Below, piece after piece: positions 43,578 through 54,026 of a stretch of 64,000 nt of DNA. How positions within the stretch are numbered: position 1 is the first letter of the stretch; each line of letters opens with the position of its first letter. Under the pieces are notes generated by a model. That model made no database searches. It saw only the letters and a program-made list of their open reading frames with translations, and was not told where the DNA came from. Source of the DNA: Trematomus loennbergii (taxonomy: Eukaryota > Chordata > Actinopteri > Perciformes > Nototheniidae); assembly GCA_012861695.1 (NCBI GenBank), contig JAAOOA010000394.1:1-64000 (forward strand), in the 5' to 3' direction. Both the position numbers and the translations under genes were made by a program.

Positions 43578-43719
43578 CTTCCAGTGACACGAGATAACTC
43601 CAGACTACGTTTCCATCTTGGTCCTTGACCTTCAAATCCACTGTCTCTGTGCTCGTCTTCAGGGAAACTTGAAATGTCGGATCGTAATCTGGTCCAAAAC
43701 TTGATTTAAATGTTTTACT
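43578..43719 (-). CDS. NLR FIIND exon, UPA part 2
   Basis: Acceptor TTTTTCAG, donor GTAAAG. Reads SKTFKSSFGPDYDPTFQVSL and then DLKVKDQDGNVVWSYLVSLE. The (V/L)WSY/WDT..L strand ends the UPA domain in FIIND proteins. 142 nt, in phase with its neighbours. Confidence 0.8.
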
Positions 43720-43837
43720 CTGAAAAACCAGAAGCAGAAGTTAAAAGTGTATCTGTTTCTTTCCGATTGTTGATCCACATGCAGATAAATGTGTGTTAAT
43801 GATCATTGTGTTTCTTTAGAGGGTATCGGTGACTCAC

Positions 43838-43954
43838 CTCAGGCTGAATGAAGAAGTCCTCAGGTTCACAGTGCACACTGTAATCTGTAAACAGTTCCAG
43901 CTCACAGTCGGAGGAGATTGTGATGTTCTCAGCACGTTTGTGTTGATCAGCAAC
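43838..43954 (-). CDS. NLR FIIND exon, UPA part 1
   Basis: Acceptor TACTGAAG, donor GTGAGT. 39 complete codons: VADQHKRAENITISSDCELE then LFTDYSVHCEPEDFFIQPE. YSVHCEPE...IQPE is typical of fish FIIND UPA segments. Confidence 0.8.
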
Positions 43955-43984
43955 CTTCAGTAACAGAGTAACTTTAGTTATGCT

Positions 43985-45740
43985 CAGATAGTCAAGGCAA
44001 CTTTATTAAAGATCACATTAAACAACAACAAACGTTGACAGACCTGCTCCACAAAGTGATGAGATATACAATCAATCACAACATAATTATAAGTAAAATA
44101 AGCTATTCCAACGTTAACCAGAACACAAACCGTCTGTGTCAGTTATACAACAACAAAAGGCTGCTGCCCAAGCTGTAAAATATGGCTGGTAGGGATGAGA
44201 TCAAGTTGTCTTGGCACTCATCATCATCATCAGCTTATTTAAAGAGACTCTTGGTCCATTTTTTAAAAGACATACAACACTCCAATACAAATAAAAAAAG
44301 GCAGTTATACCAATGTTTCCACAGAGGTGACTGTACATGCGTACTGCACTGAGACACGGATTTGAAAGCAGCATAATGACAGAGTTATGAGAAACATTCA
44401 ATCGACAGATGAATTTGTACATCAGATTTCTCAAGAGAGCATGGAACGTGTTGACTCGTGCTTTACAAAACATTTCACTTGCACTGCACCCAGTGGCGGC
44501 TCCAGAGTATTTTTGTTGGGTAATCTATGGTAGGGCTAACCCATACAGTGGTGGGGCTCAAGTCAGTATTTGCAATGTCTTGTAGTAAACAAAAAGGGCG
44601 ACCTGGAGCCAATCCTGCAATTTCCCCACAGGTGAAAGATTTGACATGCTGAAAACCCAACCCCTGCAGAGGGGTCTGGGGGATTCTCCCCCAGGAGATT
44701 TTTTGAAATACTAACACAAAATACACATTCTGGTACTCTCTTGAGAAGAAAAATACATACATCTATTACTACACATTTAAAAAATGAATGCCATTTTTGT
44801 TTTTTGTTACTTTGTTCTGAAAGCTGAACCTGCTGCAGCAGTGCTGCTCCTCACAGAGAAGAGGAAAGAGGCTGTGTGAATTACTTTACATTGTGGATAA
44901 GGGTGGATAGCCCCCATTGTTCTGTGTGTCAAAATGAAAGACAGCCCACACCTATCAATCATCAAACCGTGGGGTCTTATTAAATCAACACGTAATGTTG
45001 TATCGATGTATAGAGATGTACTACAGCAAAAGTATTCTCCGTCGGGACTTCCTGTAACAACACCACGCCGTTATCGTGATTCTGATTGGCCAGAAGACAT
45101 TATCAAAGATGTTTTATTGAGAAGATGATCACTACGTGACAAAAGTTTTCAAAACTGTTTCTAGTCTTCGGTATTTCCAGACAAGTGGCTACTGAAATCA
45201 ATCTTACTAACTGCTGTCTGTGCAATTTACTCCGCGCGAGTTGACGGACTTTATTTTGCTTACTTTAACATCATTTTTCATGGTGGGGCTGAGGTGGGGC
45301 TAAGCCATTTCTTGGTATGGCTGGAGCCTACCCCAGCCATACCCTGGCGCCGCCACTGACTGCACCACCTGGGTTTTCTAAGCAGTATACGCAAACAGTC
45401 ATTATAAGCAACCTGGAGCTTCTGGAGGCTCGCCTTCTTAAACTTGACCCACATGGGGGCAGTATAGAAGGAGTACAATAAGCTCTAAAGAGGTTCACCT
45501 TAACCTTATCTGAACACCAAGATAATTCTCTAGCCAACATGTTAGCTTGTGTATATAAGACACGCCGCTGTCTATACATGTCATCATCATCAGCCATTTC
45601 ATCTGTAATGATGTTTCCCAGATACTTAGTGTTACAGCAAACAGACAGCACCTGCCCTGACAGATAGACTATTGGAAAACCAAGGTTCTTCTCCCCTTTT
45701 GCTCTGCAGATCATTACAGCGCTCTTCTTAGCATTGTATT
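43985..45740 (-). mobile_element. LINE 3' part inside an NLR intron, split by a hAT
   Basis: On the - strand, 45714-45360 reads NTKYLGNIITDEMADDDDMY and QANMLARELSWCSDKVKVNL (RT thumb region). After the hAT, 44482-44201 continues MFCKARVNTFHALLRNLMYK and FICRLNVSHNSVIMLL. The 3' tail has TTTAATAAAGTTGCC at about 44010. 5'-truncated. Confidence 0.8.
44491..45358. mobile_element. hAT element inserted into the LINE
   Basis: Ends CAGTGGCGGCTCCAGAG and CCTGGCGCCGCCACTG, with a perfect 8-bp target duplication ACTGCACC at 44483-44490 and 45359-45366. 868 bp, no transposase. Confidence 0.95.
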
Positions 45741-46389
45741 TAACATCACATTTGACCCATGTAGCATTTCCCTCCGAATAATGGTTGTAGACTTTACTGA
45801 TGAATTAGAATTTATTTAAACTCCAGACTCAACGTAAGAGCTTGAGCCTCTTCAGGGGGTGCTAACATTTAATACAGTCCATTCTTCTCTTTCTCCGCTG
45901 TTACATAGAAGATATGACTTTCTCCGTCACGTTGTTTCTAAAGCAACAACAACTTCCTGTCATCCGCGTAAACTCGCCTTCAAAATAAAAGCATCCAAAT
46001 GAAACAGGAAGTAAGCTAAATTACATTTAAGATATATATACAACTGCAACGAAAGCAACAAAAACAATGCAACATCCCCTTCAGTCTCGCAGAACACAAA
46101 TTGGGTTATTTACAAACCATAATCAGAACATATATATGCAGTGATTCATCTCAGCAGGTCTTTCAGTTCTGTGTGATGTGTTTAACATTAATGCCATCAG
46201 TTTCCGCAGACAGAGAGACATGCTGAGAGAGAATCATACAGAACCACAAAGAGCGATCTGAAGATTTACAGTTCAGATAGATCTTATTCTTCTCCCAGCA
46301 CGAGAAGGTTTGAGAAGAGGAGCAGTGTGTGTGGAAACAGCTGTGGTTTAAAACCAGTGTTTAGTCTGATGGTGAGCACATGGCCTTAC
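45740..46389. other. NLR intron DNA
   Basis: No exon or known repeat recognised between the LINE and the FIIND exon at 46390. Confidence 0.3.
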
Positions 46390-46648
46390 CTCCTTCTTAG
46401 GGACGTTTTTCTGCAGCAGATGTACATCCAGTGTTTGCTCCTCTCTGACCGGGGGTCGTAGGAACACCAGAATCTTGCCCTTTACCCGCAGAAGCAGAAC
46501 CCTTTTAAAGAATCCCAGACCAGGCCAAAGAGAGAGAGGTGAGGCACCTTCACCACCACGTGAGTGCGTGTGACCTCCAGCGGCTCCAAGATGCTCAGGC
46601 CTTCATCAGTGATGTGGACGACAGACAACAGGCCGTCCAGGAGCAGCG
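46390..46648 (-). pseudogene. NLR FIIND exon with autoproteolysis region, frameshifted
   Basis: Acceptor CTCCACAG, donor GTAAGG. Frame 1 gives LLLDGLLSVVHITDEGLSIL, then THVVVKVPHLSLFGLVWDSL, then a stop. The next frame continues RVLLLRVKGKILVFLRPPVR and VHLLQKNVPKKE. The shift is one base near TTTAAAAGGG. Known: FIIND cleaves between Phe and Ser in the ZU5-like part, with an upstream His. Here the aligned site is H-L-S-L-F with Leu at P1, and the His of VVHITDEG is present. Confidence 0.75.
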
Positions 46649-46649
46649 C

Positions 46650-47522
46650 TGTGGAGCAAAGAGCTGGTCATCTGTTGCATTGCTGCTGAAACAGCTTCAT
46701 CATATTCAATGTCACACCACTTTAGTTCAGAGCTAATGTTCATCTAATGTCATTCACTTTGGAGCCTCACTAGGATGTACCAGTTTATATCCTCCACCTT
46801 TTATTCTAATGTTTCATTATTGTTCCGCCCCCTGTGATCTTTCTGGATGTGAGCATTTGCTGTTATGCATAAACTTTATTATTCTTTTTTATTCACAAGA
46901 CTGCTGAAATGTTTGTAATCTGCTGCCAGAACAGCTTGACTGTGTCCGGTCTCATGTCTGAGTGATTCTCTAGATGTGTGAAGAGTTTTCTAAAGCTTTC
47001 AGGGCGTAGAAAGTCTAACTTATAAATGTTGTTGTCTGTTGTTTTGTTTTGTACATGGTTCAGCCAGACTGACAATGTAAAGAGCAGAAAGAGCAACAGA
47101 TGAATAACAAAGTAAGAATTAATCAAACTGCTAGCTTAGCATCACAACAGTAACAGAGAGTTAGCGTTGAGTTAGCACTGTTAGCAGCTGAGCATGCTGT
47201 GGACTGACCAATCACAGTTTAAATCTCTTTAATATTACAGTGAGGAGACTGCAGAGGGTCCAAAGAAAAACTAACTCAGTATTTAGAGCTGCATTGCATC
47301 GTATGCTTCAATAATGATGTCATGCAACACATCGACTACGGTAAATGGATGTTTTAATAATTTAATTCTTCTTCTTTTGAAACAGATTTGGTGCCTGAAT
47401 TATACTGTTGCTATATTTGTTAACTAGTTTAATAAAGCTGCTTTATAACTCTTGAACGCTAGTGAATAGTATAAAGTGCTAATCATTATATAAGTGTATT
47501 TGTTAACACTAGATGTCTTTAC
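46650..47522. other. NLR intron DNA
   Basis: Nothing assigned. AT-rich with no repeat seen. Confidence 0.3.
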
Positions 47523-47734
47523 CTCCTCTGTCTCACTGTGTGGCAGGTGGAGCTGGCAGACGGCAGCTTCATCAGAACTCTTCACGTTGAACAGCGGCCC
47601 TGCTGCCTTGCCAGCTGAGGAGGCGGCTCTCATCCCAAGGGACCGTCCTGTACAGAAGCTCCGCCTCCTGAGCCATGACGAACACCAGGCCAGTCGAAGC
47701 ACACTGGAACTCACCTGGACCAGGACACCTGAAC
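47523..47734 (-). pseudogene. NLR FIIND exon, ZU5-like start, frameshifted
   Basis: Acceptor TCTACAG, donor GTAAAG. Begins FRCPGPGEFQCASTGLVFVM and AELLYRTVPWDESRLL, then must change frame near 47620 to FNVKSSDEAAVCQLHLPHSE. FRCPGPG.FQC...TGLVF is diagnostic of fish FIIND proteins. Confidence 0.8.
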
Positions 47735-48132
47735 CTGTAGACACACAGGGGACAAGTTACTACAACAAGCCTTCACTGGCCTGTGTTCTGACTGACAGGT
47801 GTTCATCCAGCTGGAGTCTGACCTGGAGGAGGGTTTGTTGAAAGATCTGAAACACCTGATGATTACAGGAACATCACTGAAGATGTGTCCACATGCATCA
47901 GAATGTGTGTAAACACATTTTCATTAAATTAACAAAATGTCTAGTCCAGCGAGGATCTAGACTGGAACAAGAAAACAATCCTTCCTACACACAGAGGCAT
48001 TATTTTATTAACGTCTGTTGGAAAGAGATTGGATGCAATACCTCAAGGTGAAAGACATGAAATCAAACACAATTAAATGAATATATATTTTTCATGTGTT
48101 TAAAATAATGTTTGGTCATGTTATAGGATTAC

Positions 48133-48179
48133 CTGTATGAAGACTCAGTTGTGTGTTCAGGTGAGAAGGATTCAGGAGC
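48133..48179 (-). CDS. NLR linker exon before FIIND
   Basis: Acceptor TTGTTCCAG, donor GTAATC. Reads PESFSPEHTTESSYR, which joins FRCPGPG of the next exon as in related fish genes. Confidence 0.6.
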
Positions 48180-48334
48180 CTGGAACAAACAAAGTTAGTT
48201 ATTTTAATAGAAATCAAGTTAAGTTCTAGCTTCATGAAACCAAACCACAATTCCACAACATATTCAGACCAATTTGAAAAATGCAAATGAGTCTGGATCA
48301 TCTGAGTTCATTGTCAATTTCAAACGGGTTATTA

Positions 48335-48470
48335 ACGGGTTAACATGTCACAGCAGTACCAGCCAATCACAGCACGTATACCAGCCAATCACAGCACAGT
48401 AGTACCAGCCAATCACAGCACAGTATTACCAGCCAATCACAGTAACAGCCAATCACAGCACATTGGGGCG
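48335..48470 (+). repeat. CCAAT-containing minisatellite, about five copies
   Basis: AGCCAATCACAGCAC recurs five times with spacing of about 22-27 bp in the intron between two NLR linker exons. Each unit is a forward CCAAT box. Confidence 0.85.
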
Positions 48471-48596
48471 GGATATTGTTCAGGTTTCTAGATAAATTGC
48501 GAGCGTTAGTGCATTTAACTTGACAGCCCTAATAATTATATTTCATTCAGTGGTGAAATAAATATACTTCACTCTGTACAACTGCTCCTCTCTCAC

Positions 48597-48637
48597 CTTT
48601 CTGTCTGTCTTCACTTCCTGTTCCACATCGGAGTCAC
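48597..48637 (-). CDS. NLR linker exon
   Basis: Acceptor CTCCATCAG, donor GTGAGAG. Reads DSDVEQEVKTDRK. Short acidic exon between LRR and FIIND; support is position plus splice signals. Confidence 0.5.
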
Positions 48638-48753
48638 CTGATGGAGAGAGGTGGTGACAGAGAAAATAATAATAAAACTATAATAATAATTCTTCTATAA
48701 CAGATTTAATGTACAATAGTTTGATGAATGGAGGATATGGTTTCAGTACTCAC

Positions 48754-48789
48754 AGGTCTTATTGGCTCTGATCGTCTCATCATCTGATC
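48754..48789 (-). CDS. NLR linker exon
   Basis: Acceptor CCCTGCAG, donor GTGAGT. Reads SDDETIRANKT. Same reasoning as 48597. Confidence 0.5.
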
Positions 48790-48799
48790 CTGCAGGGAT

Positions 48800-49232
48800 G
48801 AACACAATCCAACAGTTTTGGATAAAGTTTAAAATAAGTGTTTGTTCTTTGAGTTAGTCAGCTTCAGAGTCCTGACTGATCTCATGCTTTACATCCCATC
48901 ATATCTTCTCTGCAAACACTACGACTGACTGCCACAGCTCTCAGCTGCATCACAGGAAGTAACTGCTCATTAGGCTAGAAACTAAAAACATGACAGGAAA
49001 CAAAACAGAAAACCTTTTCCACTCTTCTGTAAAATCCTATATGTCTGTTAGAAAGTTGCTAACTAACTAAATGTGGCTTTGCATTTTCAGCTTACAATAT
49101 ATAGTTGATGGAAGAATGAAAGAGCCTGCAGTCAGTGGGTAACATCACTGATCTGTTGTGATTCCCCAGAGAGAGAAACACCTCCCTGTGTTTAATACAA
49201 TACTGCTGAACCAGCAGAGACCCCTTACTGAC
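48800..49232. other. NLR intron DNA
   Basis: No repeat or exon recognised. Confidence 0.3.
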
Positions 49233-49398
49233 CTGAGAGTCTCCAGTCTGCAGTCTGGACTCTCCAGAAGATCTCTCAGCAGCTTCTCATCTGAATCCTG
49301 CAGATCGTTGCTCTCAGGTCCAGATCTCTCAGATGGATGTTGGACTTCAGAGCTGAGGCCAGAGCAGAACAGCTGATCTCTGACAACTGCAGCTCAGT
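49233..49398 (-). pseudogene. NLR LRR exon 4, out of frame
   Basis: Acceptor TTATTCAG, donor GTCAGT. Contains the [14 protein letters not shown] and [10 protein letters not shown] coding segments in different frames. 166 nt; intact exons of this class are multiples of three (about 168-174). Confidence 0.72.
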
Positions 49399-49399
49399 C

Positions 49400-50162
49400 T
49401 GAATAAAGAAACATGATGTAACTTTAGAAAACAATGTTCCTGTTTGAAATAACTCAAGGTTTAATAATCTGCTCAGAGCTGAAGAAGGTCAGAAAGTGGA
49501 AACTCCAAACAGGTTAAAAACTGTAAGATACAGAAAGAGGAAAAGCTCTCATTAATATTAAAGACAACGTGCTTCTACTTCAATAAAACGAGGAGACTTC
49601 ACATCTGAAGCTCTGCTCCATCTACACTAACTCATGATGTGCAGCCAGACAAATACAAACCACAGAAACTGATTCAACTCAAGATCACAACGTTTACAAA
49701 GATCACAATTCAGGATGAATTTTAAATGTGAAGAAAAACATCCAGAATATGTATTTTAGGAACAGTGGAGTCATCAAATCACAGCTCTTCAGAGTAAACT
49801 ATTCAGTCAGTATGAGCATCATGTAGCTTCAGGAACATGTTGGAAACAGCAACAACTGAACATACTTGTTAGTGTTGGATAGTTTTAATAGAATTATTTA
49901 ATTATTGTATTTTATATCATTTGTTAAAATCATGATGGAGAATACAAGATGAATTTCAGCTGTTTAAAAGGTTCAGAGTGAATTCTGCAGTGAAGGTTTT
50001 TGTTGTTATATTTAAATGTAAAGATCAACATTGCATTATGCAACTCTAGCATTAAGATGCTCAGTGAGGATCAGAGTGATATCAGCCTGATGTCTGCAGC
50101 TCAGAGTCAACACAACTCTCACAGATTCATCTCAGCACACAAGTTACAGATGGAGAACTGAC
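49400..50162. other. NLR intron DNA
   Basis: AT-rich intron with no element recognised. GATGTAACTTTAGAAAACAA and the following 40 bp recur after 51340, showing that LRR exon and intron were duplicated together. Confidence 0.5.
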
Positions 50163-50328
50163 CTGAGAGTCTCCAGTCTGCAGTCTGGACTCTCCAGAAG
50201 ATCTCTCAGCAGCTCCACTCCTGAATCCTGCAGAGCGTTGACTCAGGTCCAGATCTCTCAGATGGATGTTGGACTTCAGAGCTGAGATCAGAGCAGAACA
50301 GCTGATCTCTGACAAACTGCAGCCCAGT
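50163..50328 (-). pseudogene. NLR LRR exon 3, out of frame
   Basis: Reads [30 protein letters not shown], then loses frame where two bases of CAGAACG are missing near 50240. 166 nt. Same splice signals as its neighbours. Confidence 0.75.
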
Positions 50329-50743
50329 CTGAATAAAGAAAACATGATGAGGATAAAATCTGTTTATAATCCAATCAGATGTTCAGGTTTATTAAGTGTA
50401 GCTCAACATTCCTGTCTCCTAATCAATGAGCTTTTCCCTGAATTACAGTGACTGTCTTTCTGTTATTGTGGATCATCATAATATCAGCCTTCTGTTTATT
50501 ATCTGTGAAAACATTGAAATCAATGGGAAGCAAGAAAAACATGTATGCTTCAGAGATCAATGTAAAACTAATATTAGTTCAGATGAACTTCTTTATTCAG
50601 ATGTGACCATTTACTAAAGACAACATACATTTACTTTAACAACTAACAGTGGATATCTAACATATATATTTGAAGAAACAGTCAACTTTTATGACTGCAG
50701 ACTAAATGTAGTACAAGAAAAATAAGAATATGAACAAAAGGAC

Positions 50744-51053
50744 TGTGGCAGTGGGGTGTGGTTAGAGCGCCGGCTGCTGGAGGGATGGGGGTGGCTCCAG
50801 ACAGCTGGACAAGGATCAGGTAACCAGGTGAACAGTAAAGCATGTCAGTAACCTGGTTCTTGTCTCTTGGTCTGGGTCCTGGGGGCAGAATGACTTGCCC
50901 CAAGAAAGCCTGTCACTGGCAGCAGTGTTCTGTCTGTTTCCTAAAGTATTGATGTATTGTTTGCAAGCTGTGGCCAGTCAATAAAGCTTTCTTTTAAGCA
51001 AGCCTTCCTCTCCTTCTGTCCTTTTTAACTGGGTGAGCAGGAAAACCCTCACA
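50744..51053. mobile_element. Probable solo LTR in an NLR intron
   Basis: Starts TGTGGCAGTGGGGTGTGG and ends GGAAAACCCTCACA. It has an AATAAAG poly(A) signal at about 50981 and is flanked by AGGAC / ACGAC, an imperfect 5-bp duplication. No internal coding sequence. Confidence 0.6.
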
Positions 51054-51148
51054 ACGACATATACACATGTGTGTTGTTCAAGCATTAGGTTCAACTGTTA
51101 ATGAAACACATGAGATCTCCAGCAGTAACAGAGAGTCAGTGAACTGAC

Positions 51149-51318
51149 CTGAGAGTCTCCAGTCTGCAGTCTGGACTCTCCAGAAGATCTCTCAGCAGCT
51201 CCACTCCTGAATCCTGCAGATCGTTCTGACTCAGGTCCAGATCTCTCAGATGGATGTTGGACTTCAGAGCTGAGATCAGAGCAGAACAGCTGATCTCTGA
51301 CAAACTGCAGAACCCAGT
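51149..51318 (-). pseudogene. NLR LRR exon 2
   Basis: Long open stretch [40 protein letters not shown] and [12 protein letters not shown], a classic ribonuclease-inhibitor-type LRR pair. The exon is 170 nt and its first codons are shifted against the phase shown by exon 3. Confidence 0.75.
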
Positions 51319-51319
51319 C

Positions 51320-51746
51320 TGAATAAAGAAACATGATGTAACTTTAGAAAACAATGTTCCTGTTTGAAATAACTCAATGTTTTAATAATCTGATCAGAGC
51401 TGAACAATGTTTTAACATCAGCAATGATGTAGAAACAAATCCCTGATCATCTGGAACTCTCTGCAGCAGTTTCTCTCATCAGATGTTTAACAACTCCTTC
51501 ATCTCCCTCACAGCTCATCAGTACTGACAGCATCTCCACTGACTCATGGAGCACAGAGTGAGTCTGTGGAAGCTCAAACACTCTCCGTCACACATTCACC
51601 TTCTCTGATCTTTGTTATTCTTAAAGTTTGGATTCCATTTCCATTTGGAAATACAGAAATAAATAAAAGCATTAAAATGTCTTCAGGCAAATTCTGAAAA
51701 TCATAAATACAAACAGATCTGTATGAACTGCAGTCAGTGAACTGAC
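51320..51746. other. NLR intron DNA
   Basis: Intron between LRR exons. Its first 60 bp match the start of the 49400 intron. Nothing else recognised. Confidence 0.4.
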
Positions 51747-51918
51747 CTGAGAGCCTCCAGTCTGCAGTTTGGACTCTTTAGTCCAGAACTCAGCAGCTCC
51801 ACTCCTGAATCCTGCAGTGTTCCAACTCAGGTCCAGATCTCTCAGGTGAGAGGGGTCAGACTTCAGAGCTGAGGCCACGACTTCACATTCAGTCTCTGAG
51901 AGTCCACAGCCAGAAAGT
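51747..51918 (-). pseudogene. NLR LRR exon 1, out of frame
   Basis: Reads [20 protein letters not shown] and [13 protein letters not shown], then shifts where CTGCAGGATTC follows AACA. The rest ([13 protein letters not shown]) is in another frame. 172 nt versus the usual 174. Confidence 0.75.
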
Positions 51919-51919
51919 C

Positions 51920-52273
51920 TATAATGACACATATATCACAACTTGTGTTAGTATAAAAACAGAGGAAACATTTAATTAACTTACTGAATTTGAAATGGAA
52001 CAACTTTTAACATATTATGAAATTTAATTTAATAATAGAGTTTTCTTTATTCATTGTCAGCCTGTCAGACATTATTTTAAACTCTTAAGCATTGTGGTAA
52101 AAACAGATCTGATTTCATGTTTATGAAACTGCAATGATATATTAATAACTGCTTTCACCGATAACTGTAAATACTGATGTATGTTGTGATCACATGCTGC
52201 TCTGAGAAAACCTATAAAGTCCTTCATTTGTTTGACATCACTCAAATGATGTGAGGAAAAGAAAAAAATTTAA
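51920..52273. other. NLR intron DNA
   Basis: AT-rich, nothing assigned. Confidence 0.3.
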
Positions 52274-53229
52274 AGGACACCTATCATGCTATATTTAAAT
52301 GATATATTGTAGGGCCATACCTATATAAGGTATATTTATACATTTCTGTTTTCAAAATATCAAACAGATCATGCATTTTAGCCATGCCTCATTTCGCTCT
52401 ATGTGCTGTTTGCTGTCTAGGGTCTGATTCTGCTGACCACGCCCCCCTGCAGGGAGGGGAGCCGTGCTCTGATCAGCTGCTGGGCTGTCAGAGGGGGAGA
52501 AAAAGAGATCTCCGTCCTCCGTGTTTTATTATATAGAGTCGTTATTCATTTGTTTTAAAGCTCACTAAATAACAAAGAAGACCTTTGACCGGCACTTTCT
52601 AATTTTTCCGGAAGATTTCAACTTTAACGGACATCTTGACCGGCGAAAGAAACTGAAACTGAAACTCTGCTGCGCGGTCCCCTCGCTCCTTGGAAGAGGC
52701 GGAGAGGTGGGTGTTTGTCATCTGCTGGTGGACTAACCGGAGAGAATTACAGTGCTTGCCTCGACGGGAGGGATTGCATTGAATTAAAGCAGTGGAGCAA
52801 ACGCTTGCCTCGGGGAGGGAAAAAAACCACAGCGGAGAATAAACAGAAGGGTAACCATGGTAACTATGTGCGGGAAGTCTTCTCGCTGCTTTTGTGGCAG
52901 AATACAGCGCCACTTACAGGCCTGGCATATGTACTACAGCGTCTCCAGCGCTTTCGAGCGGCAATGGCCGGCCGTGGCCCAACCCCACATTCCCCTGATT
53001 GGTGGAGTTGGCCCAATAGCCGTAGCGTCACCGTCCTGACGTCAGGACAGTGTTCAAATCTGGATCAGTTTTTATCAGATCCGTTGCAGCCCCTTTTTTT
53101 AGAGATTTGGGTATGGAGGAAAATAGAGAGGGTTGTGTTTTCTGACACTTGGTGAGTTCCCTGGAACACCGGGGACACATATTCATGTAGAAAAGACGTA
53201 CAAAAGTGCATTTTGCATGATAGGTCCCT
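52274..53229. mobile_element. TTAA-flanked MITE, copy 2, in NLR intron
   Basis: 956 bp between TTAA at 52270-52273 and TTAA at 53230-53233. Left end ACACCTATCATGC, right end GCATGATAGGTCCC. Same family and orientation as 12018 and 59987. Confidence 0.88.
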
Positions 53230-53376
53230 TTAAAATGTCACAATATAGAAATAGAATAACTGGATCATTTAATTTAGCTCTCAAAGTATTTAACATAAAA
53301 CATTTTATAGTTTTTATTTGAAGAAATAAACTTCTGATCCACATCAATTTATGAAGCTAATCACATCTGGACTTAC

Positions 53377-53500
53377 TTGGCCTTCCTGCAGTTCCTCACA
53401 GCTGGAATCAGTCTCCGTCGTCCCTCCTCTGATGTGTGGTACTTCATCAGGTCCAACTCATCCAGAACCTCCTCTGACATCTGCAGCGTTTTTTAGGGAA
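53377..53500 (-). pseudogene. Tail of the NLR NACHT exon
   Basis: Donor GTAAGT on the - strand after [20 protein letters not shown] and [14 protein letters not shown]. Known: EEVLDE(F/L)[22 protein letters not shown] ends the large NACHT exon of fish NLRP-like genes. Upstream (53500-53640) no NACHT sequence follows. Confidence 0.75.
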
Positions 53501-53647
53501 ACACTGCTGTCCCACGTGAAATATTTGTGTACGCACTTTAAAACCAAAGCCTTGAAGAAGGGATCAGATGATACAGTGTTTCTATAGAAGAGCAGACACC
53601 CAGCACCCAGACAGCGGTAAAGAGGCTGCACGTGTTCGGCCTCTTAC

Positions 53648-53847
53648 TTTGTAAAATGCTCCATCTTTCTCCACACTGAGGACAGCAGGAGTCTCCTGAT
53701 GGAGGAAGCTGCTCCCAGTATGAGGCGATGCACTGTCTGCAGAACCAGTGTCCACAGCTGATAGAGACTGGATCCTTCAGGACGTCCTGACACAGAGCAA
53801 AGCTGGACAGCTGCTGCTCCACAGGAACACCACTCTTCCTCTTCCCT
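53648..53847 (-). pseudogene. NLR RING-finger exon with a lost zinc ligand
   Basis: Acceptor CTCCACAG, possible donor GTAAGA. Reads VEQQLSSFALCQDVLKDPVS, ISCGHWFCRQCIASYWEQLP and SCCPQCGERW. It is a C3HC4 RING as found at the N-terminus of many fish NLRs, but the first ligand of the FALC pair is Phe instead of Cys. Confidence 0.78.
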
Positions 53848-54026
53848 CTGTGGAGATGAACACATCCTTTACAGCACTTTACATTAGTGGAGCTGATTCT
53901 CCAAAGGTACAACAATGTGGCAAATTCTAGTTTCATATTTAAATATAATTAGATTATTTCATCATGATAAGGTAGATAGAGGTTAGTTATTTATCATTAG
54001 GAAACAAACAGCTTTGTGTCTGGATT

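Larger units (their letters stand above)
42488..53847 (-). pseudogene. NLRP1-like NLR gene, RING - (NACHT missing) - LRR - FIIND - CARD
   Basis: A cytosolic danger sensor of the NLRP1 type: in the family, FIIND self-cleaves and the freed CARD fragment triggers inflammasomes. Exons in gene order: 53648-53847 RING, 53377-about 53500 NACHT tail, LRR 51747-51918, 51149-51318, 50163-50328 and 49233-49398, linkers 48754-48789, 48597-48637 and 48133-48179, FIIND 47523-47734, 46390-46648, 43838-43954 and 43578-43719, CARD 42488-43158. All have AG/GT borders on the - strand. The 1.5-1.8 kb NACHT core expected between RING and the tail is absent. All four LRR exons and two FIIND exons carry frame-breaking indels, and the RING lacks its first Cys. 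UPA and CARD exons are intact. Probably a decaying gene, although assembly indels may add to the damage. Confidence 0.75.

Noticed and set aside
52715..53155. 146-aa ORF inside an NLR intron as an extra exon
   Set aside because: It lies entirely within the TTAA MITE copy 2 and is on the opposite strand to the NLR gene.
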